64,000 bases of DNA. Source: Roseovarius albus (GTDB lineage: Bacteria > Pseudomonadota > Alphaproteobacteria > Rhodobacterales > Rhodobacteraceae). Within the stretch, counting starts at the first letter, position 1. Every line of letters starts with the position of its first letter. The notes below the pieces were generated by a model. It saw nothing but the letters and a program-made list of their open reading frames with translations, had not been told where the DNA came from and ran no database searches. This document shows, piece after piece, positions 44,655-55,158 of the stretch. A program made the position numbers and the translations under genes. Where the stretch lies: positions 248,001 to 312,000 of the forward strand of contig NZ_FWFX01000004.1 in the NCBI RefSeq assembly GCF_900172335.1. Reading direction: 5' to 3'.

Positions 44655-47600
44655 TGCGCCGGTTTTTTATCATATCTCTTTTCATCGCCTTCGCCACGGT
44701 TTTGTGGGCGCAAGACGAACCTCCTGCTGAAGCAAGCGATGACGCGAGCTTTCTCGAAGGTTTGATTCAGAATGCTCTTTCTGGTGCTGGGCGTGAGGTG
44801 GAAGTCAAAGGCTTTCAAGGGGCGCTGTCCTCAAACGCCACGCTTGACGAACTGATCATCTCAGATGCAGATGGGCCCTGGCTCATACTCAAAGACGCAT
44901 CCTTAGTCTGGACTCGCACAGCCCTTTTGCGCGGTCGGTTGAAAGTAAATGAATTGACCGCCAAAGAGTTGATCATTTCGCGTCTTCCCGACAGCTCGGA
45001 AGCGCCCAGCACAGAAGATTCCGTTGCCCAACCGTTTGCACTTCCGGAACTTCCTGTCTCGGTCGATATTGGGAAGATCAGTATCGAGAATGTTGAAGTA
45101 GGGTCTGATGTTCTGGGTGAAGCGTTGTCGCTCAGTGTTTTAGGAAATCTGACGCTCGAAGGAGGCAATGGTGAGGTCTTGATGAAGATCGCACATCAGC
45201 CTGAGGATAAGGGCCGGTTCTTTATCGATGGCAGTTACTCCAATGAAACGCGTCAATTAAAAATCCTTGTAGATTTAGAAGAGCAAGAAGGCGGCATTGT
45301 TGCAACCCTTTTGAAAATTCCGGATGAACCCCCTGTATCACTCAGGATCTTCGCTGATGCGCCGCTGTCGGATTTCAAGGCGAGCCTTGCTCTGGAAACT
45401 GAAGGTGAGCCCCGACTGGCGGGCATCGTGACCTATGCGGAAAAAGGCCACCCCACTGACCGCGTAAAAGAGTTCACCGCCAACATGGCTGGCGATCTGC
45501 GCAAGCTTTTCAAAACTGAACTACAACCGTTTTTTGGTGAAAAAACCCTGTTCAGCCTGAAGGGCCACCAAAAGCCGGACGGTGCCACCGATATCGAGCG
45601 CCTGTTTCTGAGTGCGGCGCAAATGCAGCTGGATGGCAACGCCGAACTAGCCCCCGGCGGCTGGCCTAGCAATTTTAATCTAAAGGGGCACATCGGTGGC
45701 AATGAGGTCGTTCAATTGCCCACTGCGGGACCAGCGACTTACCTTGAGAAAGCGGATATCACCGCATCATACGACGGTAACAACGGAGAAGCCTGGCAAG
45801 CCCAACTATCATTGAACGGCTTTACCCAAGAAGATGGCATAGCCTTTGAAAATACCATGTTGTCCGCATCCGGGACCTTCGGCCAAATGCGCCCTCGAAA
45901 ACTCACCGGCAATTTGGAGCTATTGATCGAAGGCCTCACAGATGAGAACCCTGCACTTGCGAAAGTAATGGGCACGACCGTCACCGGCCAAACAGGCATC
46001 GTCTGGCAGAAAAACACCGGGGTGAACTTGCGGGGTTTTGAAATTCAAAGTGGTGACCTGCGGCTGTTGGCCAATGGCGGTTTAGGTGGCTTTGAAAAAG
46101 GCCTTCCTTTCAGAGGTCGCGCTTATCTTGGCGCTGGAGATTTGTCCCGCTTCTCAGAGATCGCCAAGCGTGATCTGAGCGGTGCAGTTGAGTTGGCATT
46201 ACGCGGCGAGGCCGAGCTGCTCGGTAAGTCCTTTGACGCTGATCTGTCCATCCGCTCAACTGACATGAAAATCGGAGAGGACCGGCTGGATCCTTTACTG
46301 GCAGGCAAGGCCCAATTGGAAATTTCTGCACGACGCGATACCACCGGCACGACCATCGACAACATGACCGTGCAAAGCCCCCAAGTGGATGCTAAACTGC
46401 AAGCCCAGCTGAATCCTGAAAGCGGCGACCTGACTCTTGCAGCAAAATTGAACGATCTAGCCGTAGTGGAACCCACTTTGTCGGGCCCCGCAACGGTAGA
46501 CACTGTCGTGAGCTGGGCTGCAGGCCAAAACCTGACCATCGACAAACTTGTCGCGCAGGCCATGACGGCTGAACTCTCCGTAACCGGAACCCTTGACCCA
46601 GAAGATGAAAAGCTCCCCTTCGAGGGTGACATCGATTTTCGGGCTACTGATCTATCAGCTTTTTCTGAAATTGCTCAACGCCCACTCTCTGGTGTGGTTG
46701 ATCTGCAATTCAGTGGCGCGGCACAGGCCGGAGGGGACTTTATCAACGCCCCCTTCTCTGCTGAACTTTTCATGACATCGTCTGACATTCAAATCGGTGA
46801 AGACCAAATTGATGCTTTGATGTCAGGCAATACCAAACTGGTAGCTAAAGCCACGCAGGATGAAAATGGATTGCGCCTGGATACCTTCAACATTCGTAAT
46901 CCCGCGCTGACCGCCACGGCAACAGGTCAACTGGTCAAAGGCGAGGATGGTACATTTGTCCTCAACGCCGAGATTGCGGATGCCTCGGCGATTGATCAGC
47001 GCCTGAACGGGTCAGCGCGTTTGGATACTGATCTTGGATGGGATGGGACAACAGAAACGTTAACCTTGAACCACTTATCAGCAGCGGTATTCGGCGCAGA
47101 CCTTGCCGCGAAAGGTATGGTACAGCCATACGATGAAACTTGGCCATTCGAAGGCTCGCTGACCTTCACGGCTCCGGATTTGTCGCAGTTTGCTCCTCTG
47201 TTCAATAAGTCAGTGGCGGGTGCGATTGATCTGAAAGCCACTGGTAATGGCAAACTCAAAGGGCAAGAGTTCGATGTTGAATCCGATTTTTCCGGAACAA
47301 ATCTAAGAAGTGGCAACTCCCAAATCGATGCACTCTTGGGGAGCAAGGTTATTTTCGAACTGTCCGCTTCATTGCTCAATCATGAACTGGATTTGCGAAA
47401 ATTAATTCTGGACGCCGCTGAAATAACTGCTGATATCAAAGGATCAGGTCCTGGTTCTCCTATAAGCTTTGATGCACGCCTTGCCAATCTCGGGCGCTTT
47501 GCTCCCGGCTTTGAAGGGCCGCTGTCCGCCAAGGGGCAGGCGACGTTAAATGACGCGGCAGGCGAAAACATCTCCCTCGAACTCTCGGCTGAAGGGCCAG

Positions 47601-48928
47601 GTGGGGTGACGGCCAACATTGCTGGCGATATTCTGGAATACGGAAAATCTGTCGCGCTCTCCGTCACTGGCGGGCTTCCACTTGGCCTGATCAACCAATT
47701 CATCACGCCCACGGCCTTGGACGGCAACGCAACCTATGATCTACGCATCAATGGCAAACCATCGCTTTCTGCGATTTCCGGCACCGTCAACTTGGGGCCT
47801 GCACGGGTGTCCGACCCCAAATTGAATGTCTCCTTCGAAAATGTCAGGGGCACAGCCGACCTGGCCGGGGGCCAGGCGACCATTGATCTGACCGGGCAAT
47901 CCGTTTTGGGGGGGTCGGTTCGTGCAACTGGCCCTGTCACGTTGACCCCGCCCTTCTCTATGGATCTAACGCTGAAGTCCCAAACTCTCACGATCCGTGA
48001 TCCCGAGTTGTACCAAACTTCGCTCAATGCGGATCTCAAACTTACAGGTCCCTTGCTCTCCGGAGCCAAGCTAAGCGGCCGTGTCGATTTGGGAAAAACC
48101 GAAATTCGACTGAGTCCAAGCGTCGGATCCGGGATCAAAGACCTGCCGGGCTTGAAACACATCAACGAACCTGCAGCTGTTCGTGCAAGTCGCGAACGTG
48201 CAGGCCTTATTAAAAAGGAAAAGTCTGAACCCGTTATTCTTGGGTTAGATCTGGAAATTAATGCTCCAAACCAGATTTTTGTGCGCGGGCTTGGTTTGGA
48301 TGCAGAACTGGGCGGAGAGCTTCAGGTCAGAGGCACCACCAAGGACGTTGCCCCCAGTGGATTTTTCGAACTGATACGCGGGAGAATTGATATCATTGGA
48401 CAACGCATTGAATTGTCCGAAGGGCTGGTCGATCTGCGAGGCTCTTTGATCCCTTACATCCGCTTTGTTGGGGAAACAGACACGGGCGACATCACTGCGC
48501 GGGTAATCGTCGAAGGCGCCGCAGATGAGCCCGAGATCACTTTTGAATCCACGCCGGAATTGCCGGATGAGGAAATCGTCGCCCACCTGTTGTTCGGTCG
48601 GGGGCTAGACTCGATTTCGCCAATTCAGGCCGCGCAGCTCGCGGCGGCTGTCGCGTCGCTGTCGAGCGGTGGCGGTGGGCTCAGTGGAGGGCTGCGCAGC
48701 CGCCTTGGCCTCAGCAATCTTGACATTGGTTCGACCGATGACGGAGGAACAGAAGTCACGGCGGGCACTTATATTTCAGACAACATCTATTCTGAATTCA
48801 CGGCAGACAGCGAAGGTAACGAAAAAATAAATCTGAATCTCGACGTCTCACCCAGCTTCACCGTCAAGGGGTCAACAAGCACCGATGGCAACAGCGGCGT
48901 CGGCGTGTTTTTTGAGCGGGACTACTAG
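44654..48928 (+). CDS. tamB: Translocation and assembly module protein TamB
   Basis: A 1424-residue inner-membrane-anchored periplasmic protein of the AsmA-like/repeating beta-groove group. N-terminal signal anchor (FFIISLFIAFATVLWAQ), long tandem beta-rich region, and a C-terminal DUF490/TamB domain (about 1130-1424) with LLFGRGLDSISPIQAAQLAA and a final aromatic-rich GVGVFFERDY. It spans the periplasm, contacts TamA and is implicated in outer-membrane protein assembly and phospholipid transport. Within it a unit of about 220-240 residues recurs (RGRAYLGAGDLSRFSEIAKR, FEGDIDFRATDLSAFSEIAQ and FEGSLTFTAPDLSQFAPLF), showing internal duplication. A weak hairpin with T-run lies at about 48967-48985. 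Confidence 0.95.
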   Translation: MRRFFIISLFIAFATVLWAQDEPPAEASDDASFLEGLIQNALSGAGREVEVKGFQGALSSNATLDELIISDADGPWLILKDASLVWTRTALLRGRLKVNELTAKELIISRLPDSSEAPSTEDSVAQPFALPELPVSVDIGKISIENVEVGSDVLGEALSLSVLGNLTLEGGNGEVLMKIAHQPEDKGRFFIDGSYSNETRQLKILVDLEEQEGGIVATLLKIPDEPPVSLRIFADAPLSDFKASLALETEGEPRLAGIVTYAEKGHPTDRVKEFTANMAGDLRKLFKTELQPFFGEKTLFSLKGHQKPDGATDIERLFLSAAQMQLDGNAELAPGGWPSNFNLKGHIGGNEVVQLPTAGPATYLEKADITASYDGNNGEAWQAQLSLNGFTQEDGIAFENTMLSASGTFGQMRPRKLTGNLELLIEGLTDENPALAKVMGTTVTGQTGIVWQKNTGVNLRGFEIQSGDLRLLANGGLGGFEKGLPFRGRAYLGAGDLSRFSEIAKRDLSGAVELALRGEAELLGKSFDADLSIRSTDMKIGEDRLDPLLAGKAQLEISARRDTTGTTIDNMTVQSPQVDAKLQAQLNPESGDLTLAAKLNDLAVVEPTLSGPATVDTVVSWAAGQNLTIDKLVAQAMTAELSVTGTLDPEDEKLPFEGDIDFRATDLSAFSEIAQRPLSGVVDLQFSGAAQAGGDFINAPFSAELFMTSSDIQIGEDQIDALMSGNTKLVAKATQDENGLRLDTFNIRNPALTATATGQLVKGEDGTFVLNAEIADASAIDQRLNGSARLDTDLGWDGTTETLTLNHLSAAVFGADLAAKGMVQPYDETWPFEGSLTFTAPDLSQFAPLFNKSVAGAIDLKATGNGKLKGQEFDVESDFSGTNLRSGNSQIDALLGSKVIFELSASLLNHELDLRKLILDAAEITADIKGSGPGSPISFDARLANLGRFAPGFEGPLSAKGQATLNDAAGENISLELSAEGPGGVTANIAGDILEYGKSVALSVTGGLPLGLINQFITPTALDGNATYDLRINGKPSLSAISGTVNLGPARVSDPKLNVSFENVRGTADLAGGQATIDLTGQSVLGGSVRATGPVTLTPPFSMDLTLKSQTLTIRDPELYQTSLNADLKLTGPLLSGAKLSGRVDLGKTEIRLSPSVGSGIKDLPGLKHINEPAAVRASRERAGLIKKEKSEPVILGLDLEINAPNQIFVRGLGLDAELGGELQVRGTTKDVAPSGFFELIRGRIDIIGQRIELSEGLVDLRGSLIPYIRFVGETDTGDITARVIVEGAADEPEITFESTPELPDEEIVAHLLFGRGLDSISPIQAAQLAAAVASLSSGGGGLSGGLRSRLGLSNLDIGSTDDGGTEVTAGTYISDNIYSEFTADSEGNEKINLNLDVSPSFTVKGSTSTDGNSGVGVFFERDY

Positions 48929-48973
48929 GTTCGCCCCGCCACTTCGCATCAATCAGTAGGGTAATGAACGCGT

Positions 48974-49231
48974 TTAGGCGTTTTTCTGGCGTTCGCCCTC
49001 TGCTCGGCAAATATTATCAGCCTCTTGAACGCTCATGCTGTTCGGACGGCCAATTGAGCGGTCCCAAAGAACCCGTTCTTTCGTATACAGTTGGCAGGTC
49101 ACCACGCCTTTGGACGAATTTACCTTAACTGGAGTTGTCTCGTATTTTTGCGGATCAATGGAGCACCCAGACAAAACCACAGCCAATGCTGCGCCACCCA
49201 TTCCGATTCTAACGTTACTGATCAATTTCAT
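48974..49231 (-). CDS. Small predicted lipoprotein, function unknown
   Basis: An 85-residue protein with lipoprotein signal (GAALAVVLSGCSIDPQ, lipobox LSGC) and a short mature domain holding VTCQLYTKERVLWDRSIG and a second cysteine pair (C51-type TCQ and NICRAEG). GGTGAAACTG precedes ATG 49231; GTG at 49249 would add six residues. I know no family with a defined role. Convergent with tamB, 45 bases apart. Confidence 0.75.
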   Translation of the reverse strand: MKLISNVRIGMGGAALAVVLSGCSIDPQKYETTPVKVNSSKGVVTCQLYTKERVLWDRSIGRPNSMSVQEADNICRAEGERQKNA

Positions 49232-49739
49232 CAGTTTCACCTTATACACACTCGTTTCTCTTACATACCCATGCTGAATTATATGAGGATGTTTCTTAGT
49301 TTCGCGCGTTAGACAGGTTTTGGTTAGGGTCTGTCAAACGAATTTTCGTTATTTCAACATACTCTTCTTTTTTGTGTCATCGCTCTCACAAAAGAAATCA
49401 GAGGCGATTTCCCGCTTTACGCGAAGGACTAAACTAGAGATCACCTTTAAAAAATCTGGACAAGTTCCAAACGTTAGTCAACCGGCGAACCAAGGCACGC
49501 TTTAAAGTTGTTCAATGTCCTTATTCCACGAGAACATTAACATTGCGAAAAGATTCGAAAAAATCAAACCTAACAAAGAAAATAGGGGGCAGATTGCCCC
49601 CTTTTAGTTTCGCCGTTCAGGCTCTGTCTGTTAACCGCCCGGTGTTTTTTTGCCTGCGGCCTGAACGTCGTCCGGATCAGGCTCACCTAATCCGTGTGAG
49701 TGGAGGGGCGGATAACAATTTCCCACCCCTGTTCCGTGA
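49232..49739. other. Gene-free region between lipoprotein gene and nrdJ
   Basis: About 500 bases upstream of the lipoprotein gene and downstream of nrdJ. One short plus-strand frame (49543-49809) runs into nrdJ antisense and has no protein-like features. The only clear element is the hairpin at 49585. The part from 49250 to 49580 is A+T-rich and should contain the promoter of the lipoprotein gene; I see no recognisable RNA gene. Confidence 0.5.
49585..49605. terminator. Hairpin terminator downstream of nrdJ
   Basis: GGGGGC-AGATT-GCCCCC with TTTT on the plus-strand side and TATTTT on the minus-strand side. It lies about 140 bases past the nrdJ stop, the only transcript that reads toward it, so it most probably ends the nrdJ mRNA. 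Confidence 0.7.
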
Positions 49740-52700
49740 TCAACTACAGCCGCTGGTCGCGCCGCAGGTGTTGCATTTCATGCAGGTGCCGTTGCGCACT
49801 AGGGTGTAGTTTCCGCAATCCCCACATGGGTCGCCCTCATAACCCTGCATACGGGCTTTGGCGCGGGCATCCATGCCGGTGTTTACGGTCGTGGTGGTGG
49901 TTTCTGTTGTTGTTATCGTCGGTGCTGCGACGGTTTCGGGCACCAGCGTTTGTAACGCACCAACAGGGTCGGCAGCGCCTGCCAATGCTGTCGCACCGGC
50001 GGTTTGCCCGCCATTCAGAACAACCAGTTCTTGCGGAAGACGCTTGCGAAGATAGCCGGTCGAGCTGATTTGCTTCAGAACCTCCAAGGAATTAGACGCA
50101 GCTTCACCTGACAACTCTCTAATATTGCTGACACCTTCCTCTTCACCGCGACCGATGTCATCAAATGTGGCCCCTTCGGGTTTCACATGTGCCAGATCGG
50201 TGCGATCCAGATAGCTGACCGCCAGTTCGCGGAAGATGTAGTCAAGGATCGAGGTTGCATTTTTGATGCTGTCGTTGCCCTGCACCATGCCCGCAGGCTC
50301 AAACTTGGTAAAGGTAAAGGCGTCAACAAACTCTTCCAGCGGCACACCGTATTGCAGACCAACAGACACCGCGATGGCAAAGTTGTTCATCATTGCCCGG
50401 AAACCTGCTCCTTCCTTGTGCATATCAATGAAGATCTCGCCCAAGGAACCATCGGTATATTCACCAGTGCGCAGGTACACCTTGTGGCCGCCAACAACGG
50501 CCTTTTGCGTGTAACCCTTGCGACGCTCCGGCATTTTTTCGCGGTGCGATTTGACGATTTCTTTGACAATCACCTTCTCGACGATTTTTTCTGCCAGAAC
50601 TGCCGCTTTTTCTTGCGGTGTCCCGATTTCCAGCACTTCGGCTGCCTCGTCGTCATCTTCGACCAGCGCCGCTGCCAATGGCTGACTCAGCTTGGAACCG
50701 TCGCGATAGAGCGCGTTTGCCTTAACACCCATCTGCCAGCTGCGCTCATACGCTTTTTGGCAATCTTCGATGGTTGCATCGTTCGGCATGTTGATCGTTT
50801 TGGAAATCGCGCCCGAGATGAACGATTGCGCAGCCGCCATCATGTCGATGTGTGAATTCACCGACAAAAAGCGCTTGCCCTTCTTGCCGCATGGGTTCGC
50901 ACAATCAAAGATATGATAGTGCTCTTCACTCAGGTGCGGCGCACCTTCCAGTGTCATGGTACCACACACGTGATCGTTGGCCGCGTCCACATCACGTTTG
51001 GAATAGCCCAGATGCGCCAACATATCGAAGGTTGGATCGTTCAGCTTAGCCGCTGGAATACCCAAAACGTTGGTGCAGAACTCTTCGCCCAGTGTCCACT
51101 GGTTGAACACAAAGCGGATGTCGAACGCGCTGCCAAGGGCCGCGTCGATTTTGTTCAGCTCGTTCTGACCAAAACCATGACCTATCAGCGAGGTGTGGTT
51201 GATCCCCGGCGCATTGCCGATCGTGCCGTGACCAACGGCATAGCTGACAATCTCTTCGATCTGGGCCGAGCTGTAGCCAAGCGTTTCAAGTGCTCCAGGA
51301 ACAGAACGGTTGATGATTTTGAAGTATCCGCCACCGGCGAGTTTCTTGAACTTTACCAGTGCGAAGTCAGGTTCAATCCCAGTCGTATCACAATCCATAA
51401 CCAGACCAATGGTGCCTGTTGGAGCCACAACAGAAGTCTGAGCGTTGCGATAGCCGTGTTTTTCACCCAGCTTAAGTGCCTCATCCCAACTTGCCATCGC
51501 CAAGTCCACCAGACGGCTATCAGGGCAGTTTGTCAGATCCAATGGGACCGGCTTCACAGCCAGCTCTTCATAACCTTCGGTCGCGCCATAGGCCGCATTG
51601 CGGTGATTGCGCATGACCCGCAGCATGTGTTTTGAATTGCGCTCATAGCCTGCAAACGGCCCCAGCTCGCCCGCCATCTCAGCCGAGGTCGCATAGGCTA
51701 CACCAGTCATGATCGCGGTCAGCGCACCACAGAGCGCCCGGCCCTCTTCACTGTCATAGCCATAGCCCATGTTCATCAGCAAGCCGCCGATGTTGGCATA
51801 GCCCAGACCCAATGTACGGAACTCATAAGACAGCTGTGCAATCTCCTTTGACGGAAACTGAGCCATCAGAACTGAGACTTCCAGTGTCACAGTCCACAAA
51901 CGCGTGGCATGCACATAGCTGTCAGCGTCAAACTTGCCATCTTTGTAGAACGTCAACAGGTTCATCGATGCCAAATTACAGGCCGTGTCGTCCAGGAACA
52001 TGTATTCGGAACAGGGGTTTGAACCGCGAATCTCACCGTCTTCCGGACATGTATGCCAGGCATTGACGGTGTCGTGGTACTGAATGCCTGGATCGGCGCA
52101 GGCCCATGCCGCATGCCCGACATCTTCCCACAGATCGCGGGCTTTGATTGTTTTTGACACGCTGCCATCCGTGCGGTTGATCAGCGCCCAGTCTTCATCG
52201 TTTTCCACTGCCTTAAGAAAAGCATCAGTCACGCGGATTGAATTGTTGGAGTTTTGTCCGCTGACCGATGCGTAGGCTTCACTGTCCCAATCAGTGTCGT
52301 AGGTCGGAAATTCGATGCTGTCATATCCCTGCCGCGCATAATCCAACACACGTTTGACATATGTTTCAGGGATTTGGGTCTGTTTTGCCCCCCGAATGGC
52401 AGTTTTGAGCTGCTCGTTTTTCTTGGGGTCAACCGCATCTTCTGAACTGCCATCCCAAGCGCGGATCGCGCCAAAGATTTCGTTCAACTTCTGCTCGTGC
52501 ATTTTGGAACCGGCCACGATGGAGGCCACTTTTTGCTCTTCTTTGACCTTCCAGTTGATGAACTCCTGCACATCTGGGTGATCCGCGTCGCAGATTACCA
52601 TCTTGGCCGCACGTCGTGTGGTACCACCCGATTTGATCGCGCCTGCAGCACGGTCGCCAATTTTAAGGAACCCCATCAGACCAGATGATTTCCCGCCACC

Positions 52701-53417
52701 TGACAGCGATTCCCCTTCGGCCCGCAAGGACGAGAAGTTCGTGCCCGTGCCTGAACCATACTTAAACAGGCGCGCCTCGCGCACCCACAGATCCATAATG
52801 CCGCCATCGCCAACCAAGTCGTCCTTGACTGACTGAATGAAGCACGCATGGGGCTGCGGGTGCTCATAGGCGCTGCTCGATTTGGTCAGTTCGCCCGTTT
52901 GGAAATCGACGTAATGGTGCCCCTGTCCTGGCCCATCGATGCCATAAGCCCAATGCAGGCCGGTATTGAACCACTGTGGGGAATTCGGTGCAGCCATTTG
53001 ATTGGCCAGCATAAAGCGCATCTCGTCATAGTAAGCAGAGGCGTCTTCTTCGGTGGTAAAATAGCCACCTTTCCAGCCCCAGTAGGCCCATGCCCCTGCG
53101 AGACGATCAAACACTTGCTTAGCGCTGGTTTCACCGCCCATCTTGGCATCGTCATTCGCGGGAACCGAACGCCACAGAAATTCGGGAACACCCTTTTCCT
53201 TAACCTTCTTCATTGTCGAAGGAACGCCAGCTTTGCGGAAATACTTTTGGGCAATCACATCGCTCGCAACCTGGCTCCATTTGGCAGGAACTTCGACTTC
53301 ATCCAGCCGGAAAACAATTGTTCCATCCGGATTCCGAATCTCCGAACTGGTTGTGATGAAATCGAGGCTCGCATATGCATCCTGCCCCGCCGTGGTAAAT
53401 TTACGTTCGATTTTCAT
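49740..53417 (-). CDS. nrdJ: Adenosylcobalamin-dependent (class II) ribonucleotide reductase
   Basis: A 1225-residue vitamin B12-dependent ribonucleotide reductase that makes deoxyribonucleotides with or without oxygen. Signatures: [16 protein letters not shown] near the N-terminus, [31 protein letters not shown] (active-site region), [29 protein letters not shown] [13 protein letters not shown], and a C-terminal zinc-ribbon-like tail [18 protein letters not shown] with redox cysteines. ATG 53417 has GGGG upstream. The promoter region carries an NrdR-type palindrome. Monocistronic. Confidence 0.96.
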   Translation of the reverse strand: MKIERKFTTAGQDAYASLDFITTSSEIRNPDGTIVFRLDEVEVPAKWSQVASDVIAQKYFRKAGVPSTMKKVKEKGVPEFLWRSVPANDDAKMGGETSAKQVFDRLAGAWAYWGWKGGYFTTEEDASAYYDEMRFMLANQMAAPNSPQWFNTGLHWAYGIDGPGQGHHYVDFQTGELTKSSSAYEHPQPHACFIQSVKDDLVGDGGIMDLWVREARLFKYGSGTGTNFSSLRAEGESLSGGGKSSGLMGFLKIGDRAAGAIKSGGTTRRAAKMVICDADHPDVQEFINWKVKEEQKVASIVAGSKMHEQKLNEIFGAIRAWDGSSEDAVDPKKNEQLKTAIRGAKQTQIPETYVKRVLDYARQGYDSIEFPTYDTDWDSEAYASVSGQNSNNSIRVTDAFLKAVENDEDWALINRTDGSVSKTIKARDLWEDVGHAAWACADPGIQYHDTVNAWHTCPEDGEIRGSNPCSEYMFLDDTACNLASMNLLTFYKDGKFDADSYVHATRLWTVTLEVSVLMAQFPSKEIAQLSYEFRTLGLGYANIGGLLMNMGYGYDSEEGRALCGALTAIMTGVAYATSAEMAGELGPFAGYERNSKHMLRVMRNHRNAAYGATEGYEELAVKPVPLDLTNCPDSRLVDLAMASWDEALKLGEKHGYRNAQTSVVAPTGTIGLVMDCDTTGIEPDFALVKFKKLAGGGYFKIINRSVPGALETLGYSSAQIEEIVSYAVGHGTIGNAPGINHTSLIGHGFGQNELNKIDAALGSAFDIRFVFNQWTLGEEFCTNVLGIPAAKLNDPTFDMLAHLGYSKRDVDAANDHVCGTMTLEGAPHLSEEHYHIFDCANPCGKKGKRFLSVNSHIDMMAAAQSFISGAISKTINMPNDATIEDCQKAYERSWQMGVKANALYRDGSKLSQPLAAALVEDDDEAAEVLEIGTPQEKAAVLAEKIVEKVIVKEIVKSHREKMPERRKGYTQKAVVGGHKVYLRTGEYTDGSLGEIFIDMHKEGAGFRAMMNNFAIAVSVGLQYGVPLEEFVDAFTFTKFEPAGMVQGNDSIKNATSILDYIFRELAVSYLDRTDLAHVKPEGATFDDIGRGEEEGVSNIRELSGEAASNSLEVLKQISSTGYLRKRLPQELVVLNGGQTAGATALAGAADPVGALQTLVPETVAAPTITTTETTTTTVNTGMDARAKARMQGYEGDPCGDCGNYTLVRNGTCMKCNTCGATSGCS

Positions 53418-53931
53418 TATAGCTGCCCCATATCTCAGCAATCATGACAAAATGTGTTAAAATCTGACGTTGCAGATCTGCAAAGCCACCAAACATAACG
53501 GGTACAAACATCGGTAACGCAGCCCTGATATCAGGATGCGGTGAATAAGCCCGGCTTGCACCGAGGTGTTCTTGAAGTTCTGTCCCCGCCTTGCTTGTTG
53601 CCACTATATATTGTGGTCAGCCAGCTTGCCCGCACAAGGTGGCGTATATACCCCTATGTGGTCAACGCTTTTTTTGAACTTTTTTTTGGAAAAAACTGTT
53701 GACCGGTAGTTAGTAAATCGCGGCGACCATAGCCTGCCGATTCCTCCACAGGACGTTTGGTTCTATTCCGTGTATGCCTAGATCACGTAAAAGCCTTGGT
53801 TTTCGGCTGCCTTAGGTGGAAGCATTGAAGTTTTACTTGCAGATTCATCCACAACAAGCACTTCACTCGGGTTATGAATCATTAACGCAGCTTGCACTGC
53901 GTTTATGACATCTCGATGATTGAGAGAGAAG
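53418..53931. other. nrdJ upstream region and gene-free stretch up to tRNA-Pro
   Basis: About 510 bases without a supported gene. It contains the nrdJ leader, the NrdR-type palindrome at 53601, long T-runs (53668-53690), and a hairpin AACGCAG-N6-CTGCGTT (53884-53903) just downstream of the tRNA in its direction of transcription. I looked for the conserved B12 box of a cobalamin riboswitch in the leader and did not find it. Confidence 0.5.
53601..53616. promoter_or_regulatory. NrdR box upstream of nrdJ
   Basis: CCACTATATATTGTGG, a 16-bp palindrome matching the NrdR consensus acaCwAtATaTwGtgt apart from its outermost bases, 184 bases upstream of the nrdJ start. A degenerate second half (read on the minus strand, ending TTGTGC) sits at about 53632-53647, that is 31 bases centre to centre, the usual spacing of NrdR box pairs. 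NrdR is the ATP/dATP-sensing repressor of reductase genes. Confidence 0.65.
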
Positions 53932-54008
53932 TGGTCGGGGCGGCAGGATTCGAACCTACGACCCCCTGTACCCAAAACAGGTGCGCTACCAGACTGCGCC
54001 ACGCCCCG
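53932..54008 (-). tRNA. tRNA-Pro (anticodon TGG)
   Basis: A complete 77-nt cloverleaf with encoded CCA. Acceptor CGGGGCG pairs with CGCCCCG, discriminator A, anticodon stem CCTGT/ACAGG around loop TTTGGGT giving TGG, and the T-loop GGTTCGAATCC type is intact. It stands alone; no integrase or attachment duplication is visible next to it. Confidence 0.97.
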
Positions 54009-54053
54009 GACCATGGCGCTTCTCTAAACCTCTTTTTCTGATTTGAAAACCCC

Positions 54054-54536
54054 TTAACAGGGCCAAGATGCATATTCTTTTTCGATAGAAGGATGTTGGA
54101 TTTCACTGCCGACGGAAATACCAATCAAATTGGATAAACCACCATTGATTTCAAGCACATACTGTATGTTATCGCCGCCATAAATCGGGCTTTTATCCAA
54201 TGGTATGGCGTTGCTATGGATCTTTTGCACAACCCCAGTAGAATCGAGAAACAGCATATCCAGAGGAATCAGCGTGTTCTCCATCCAAAAGCCCACGACT
54301 TGCGGCTCGGGATAGACAAACAGCATGCCGGCGCTCTTGGGCATTGATTCACGATGCATCAATCCTTGCGCTCGCTCTACCTTATCATCTGCAACTTCTA
54401 CGGAAAAGCGCGCTTGCCCCCAATCTCCGCGGACAGCAAGCGAATCTTCACGGCAGGAATTTTCCGCAACTGCCGCCGTTCCAAACAAACTAAGAAATGT
54501 GAAAGCAATCAGCTTTGCTTGACAGCCACTTCCCAT
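54054..54536 (-). CDS. DUF192 family exported protein
   Basis: A 160-residue protein with Sec signal (LIAFTFLSLFGTAAVAE) and a DUF192 domain: FSVEVADDKVERAQGLMHRE, AGMLFVYPEPQVVGFWMENT, IPLDMLFLDSTGVV and QYVLEINGG. The family has a compact beta fold with no proven activity. ATG 54536 has AGAGG seven bases upstream and lies 28 bases inside the upstream cold shock gene, so translation is coupled. The tRNA-Pro gene follows 45 bases downstream on the same strand. Confidence 0.88.
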   Translation of the reverse strand: MGSGCQAKLIAFTFLSLFGTAAVAENSCREDSLAVRGDWGQARFSVEVADDKVERAQGLMHRESMPKSAGMLFVYPEPQVVGFWMENTLIPLDMLFLDSTGVVQKIHSNAIPLDKSPIYGGDNIQYVLEINGGLSNLIGISVGSEIQHPSIEKEYASWPC

Positions 54537-55030
54537 CCGCAAACCTCTGTTGCCATACGGCCTCGTTTTCCTTCGATCACACGAATGGCAAGCGCTTCAC
54601 CAGGCTGGAGATCTGCCAGACCAGAGCGACGCAACACTTCCATGTGCACAAAAACATCTTCGTCTCGGCCAAAGGTATTCGCGAATCCAAAGCCCTTTCC
54701 CTTGTCGAACCATTTCACCCGCGCCGGTTCCAGCTTGGCCGCCTTGATAACTTCAGGATCGATATCATCCAGGTCTGCCAAAGCGATGCCACCCGCATCT
54801 GCAGGAGGTTCAATATGGTGTACAACTACGGCCTGTGTACCGCGCTCGGTTTTTTGAACATCAATTTCAACCACCGCTTCATCTGCAACCGAACTCTGGC
54901 CGAAATTTCGGAGCACGTTCGCGTGCAGCAAAATATCTGGGCCACCTTCGTCGGAAACTACGAATCCGAATCCCTTGACCGGGTCAAACCACTTGACCCG
55001 ACCTTTGATTGTCCGAATATCGTCGTTCAT
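54509..55030 (-). CDS. Cold shock protein with two cold shock domains
   Basis: A 173-residue RNA/single-strand DNA-binding protein with tandem CSDs. Domain 1 (about 6-70) has GRVKWFDPVKGFGFVVSD and DILLHANVL; domain 2 (about 100-168) has ARVKWFDKGKGFGFANTF and DVFVHMEVLRRSGL. Two-domain CSPs are typical of alphaproteobacteria, with the linker carrying an acidic, degenerate stretch. ATG 55030 is preferred; GTG three codons earlier is possible. Its last 28 bases overlap the start of the DUF192 gene. Confidence 0.94.
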   Translation of the reverse strand: MNDDIRTIKGRVKWFDPVKGFGFVVSDEGGPDILLHANVLRNFGQSSVADEAVVEIDVQKTERGTQAVVVHHIEPPADAGGIALADLDDIDPEVIKAAKLEPARVKWFDKGKGFGFANTFGRDEDVFVHMEVLRRSGLADLQPGEALAIRVIEGKRGRMATEVCGWEVAVKQS

Positions 55031-55158
55031 TTGCGTCACCGTAGTCCACCAAGTGTTAGAGCTCTTAACTCAAATCGCTTCTTGTGCCATTTTGCACCCA
55101 ACGCGCAAGCAAAAAGTCTATTATTTTTCAAGGCCTAGCATTTCGCGAAACGCGAAAA

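Noticed and set aside
49543..49809. 88-codon plus-strand frame downstream of nrdJ
   Set aside because: Half of it is antisense to the nrdJ end and the rest spans the terminator hairpin; no ribosome site.
53401..53604. 67-codon minus-strand frame over the nrdJ leader
   Set aside because: It overlaps the nrdJ start in another frame and the product shows no recognisable motif; the region is better explained as leader and operator.
53418..53780. Cobalamin riboswitch upstream of nrdJ
   Set aside because: I looked for the conserved B12 box and paired elements and saw none; only an NrdR-type palindrome was found.
53932..54008. tRNA-Pro as an integration site for a mobile element
   Set aside because: No integrase, direct repeat of the tRNA 3' end or foreign gene block is present on either side.
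53778..54014. 78-codon minus-strand frame across the tRNA
   Set aside because: It reads through the tRNA-Pro sequence; its GAQSGSA-like start is the well-known false translation of a tRNA gene.
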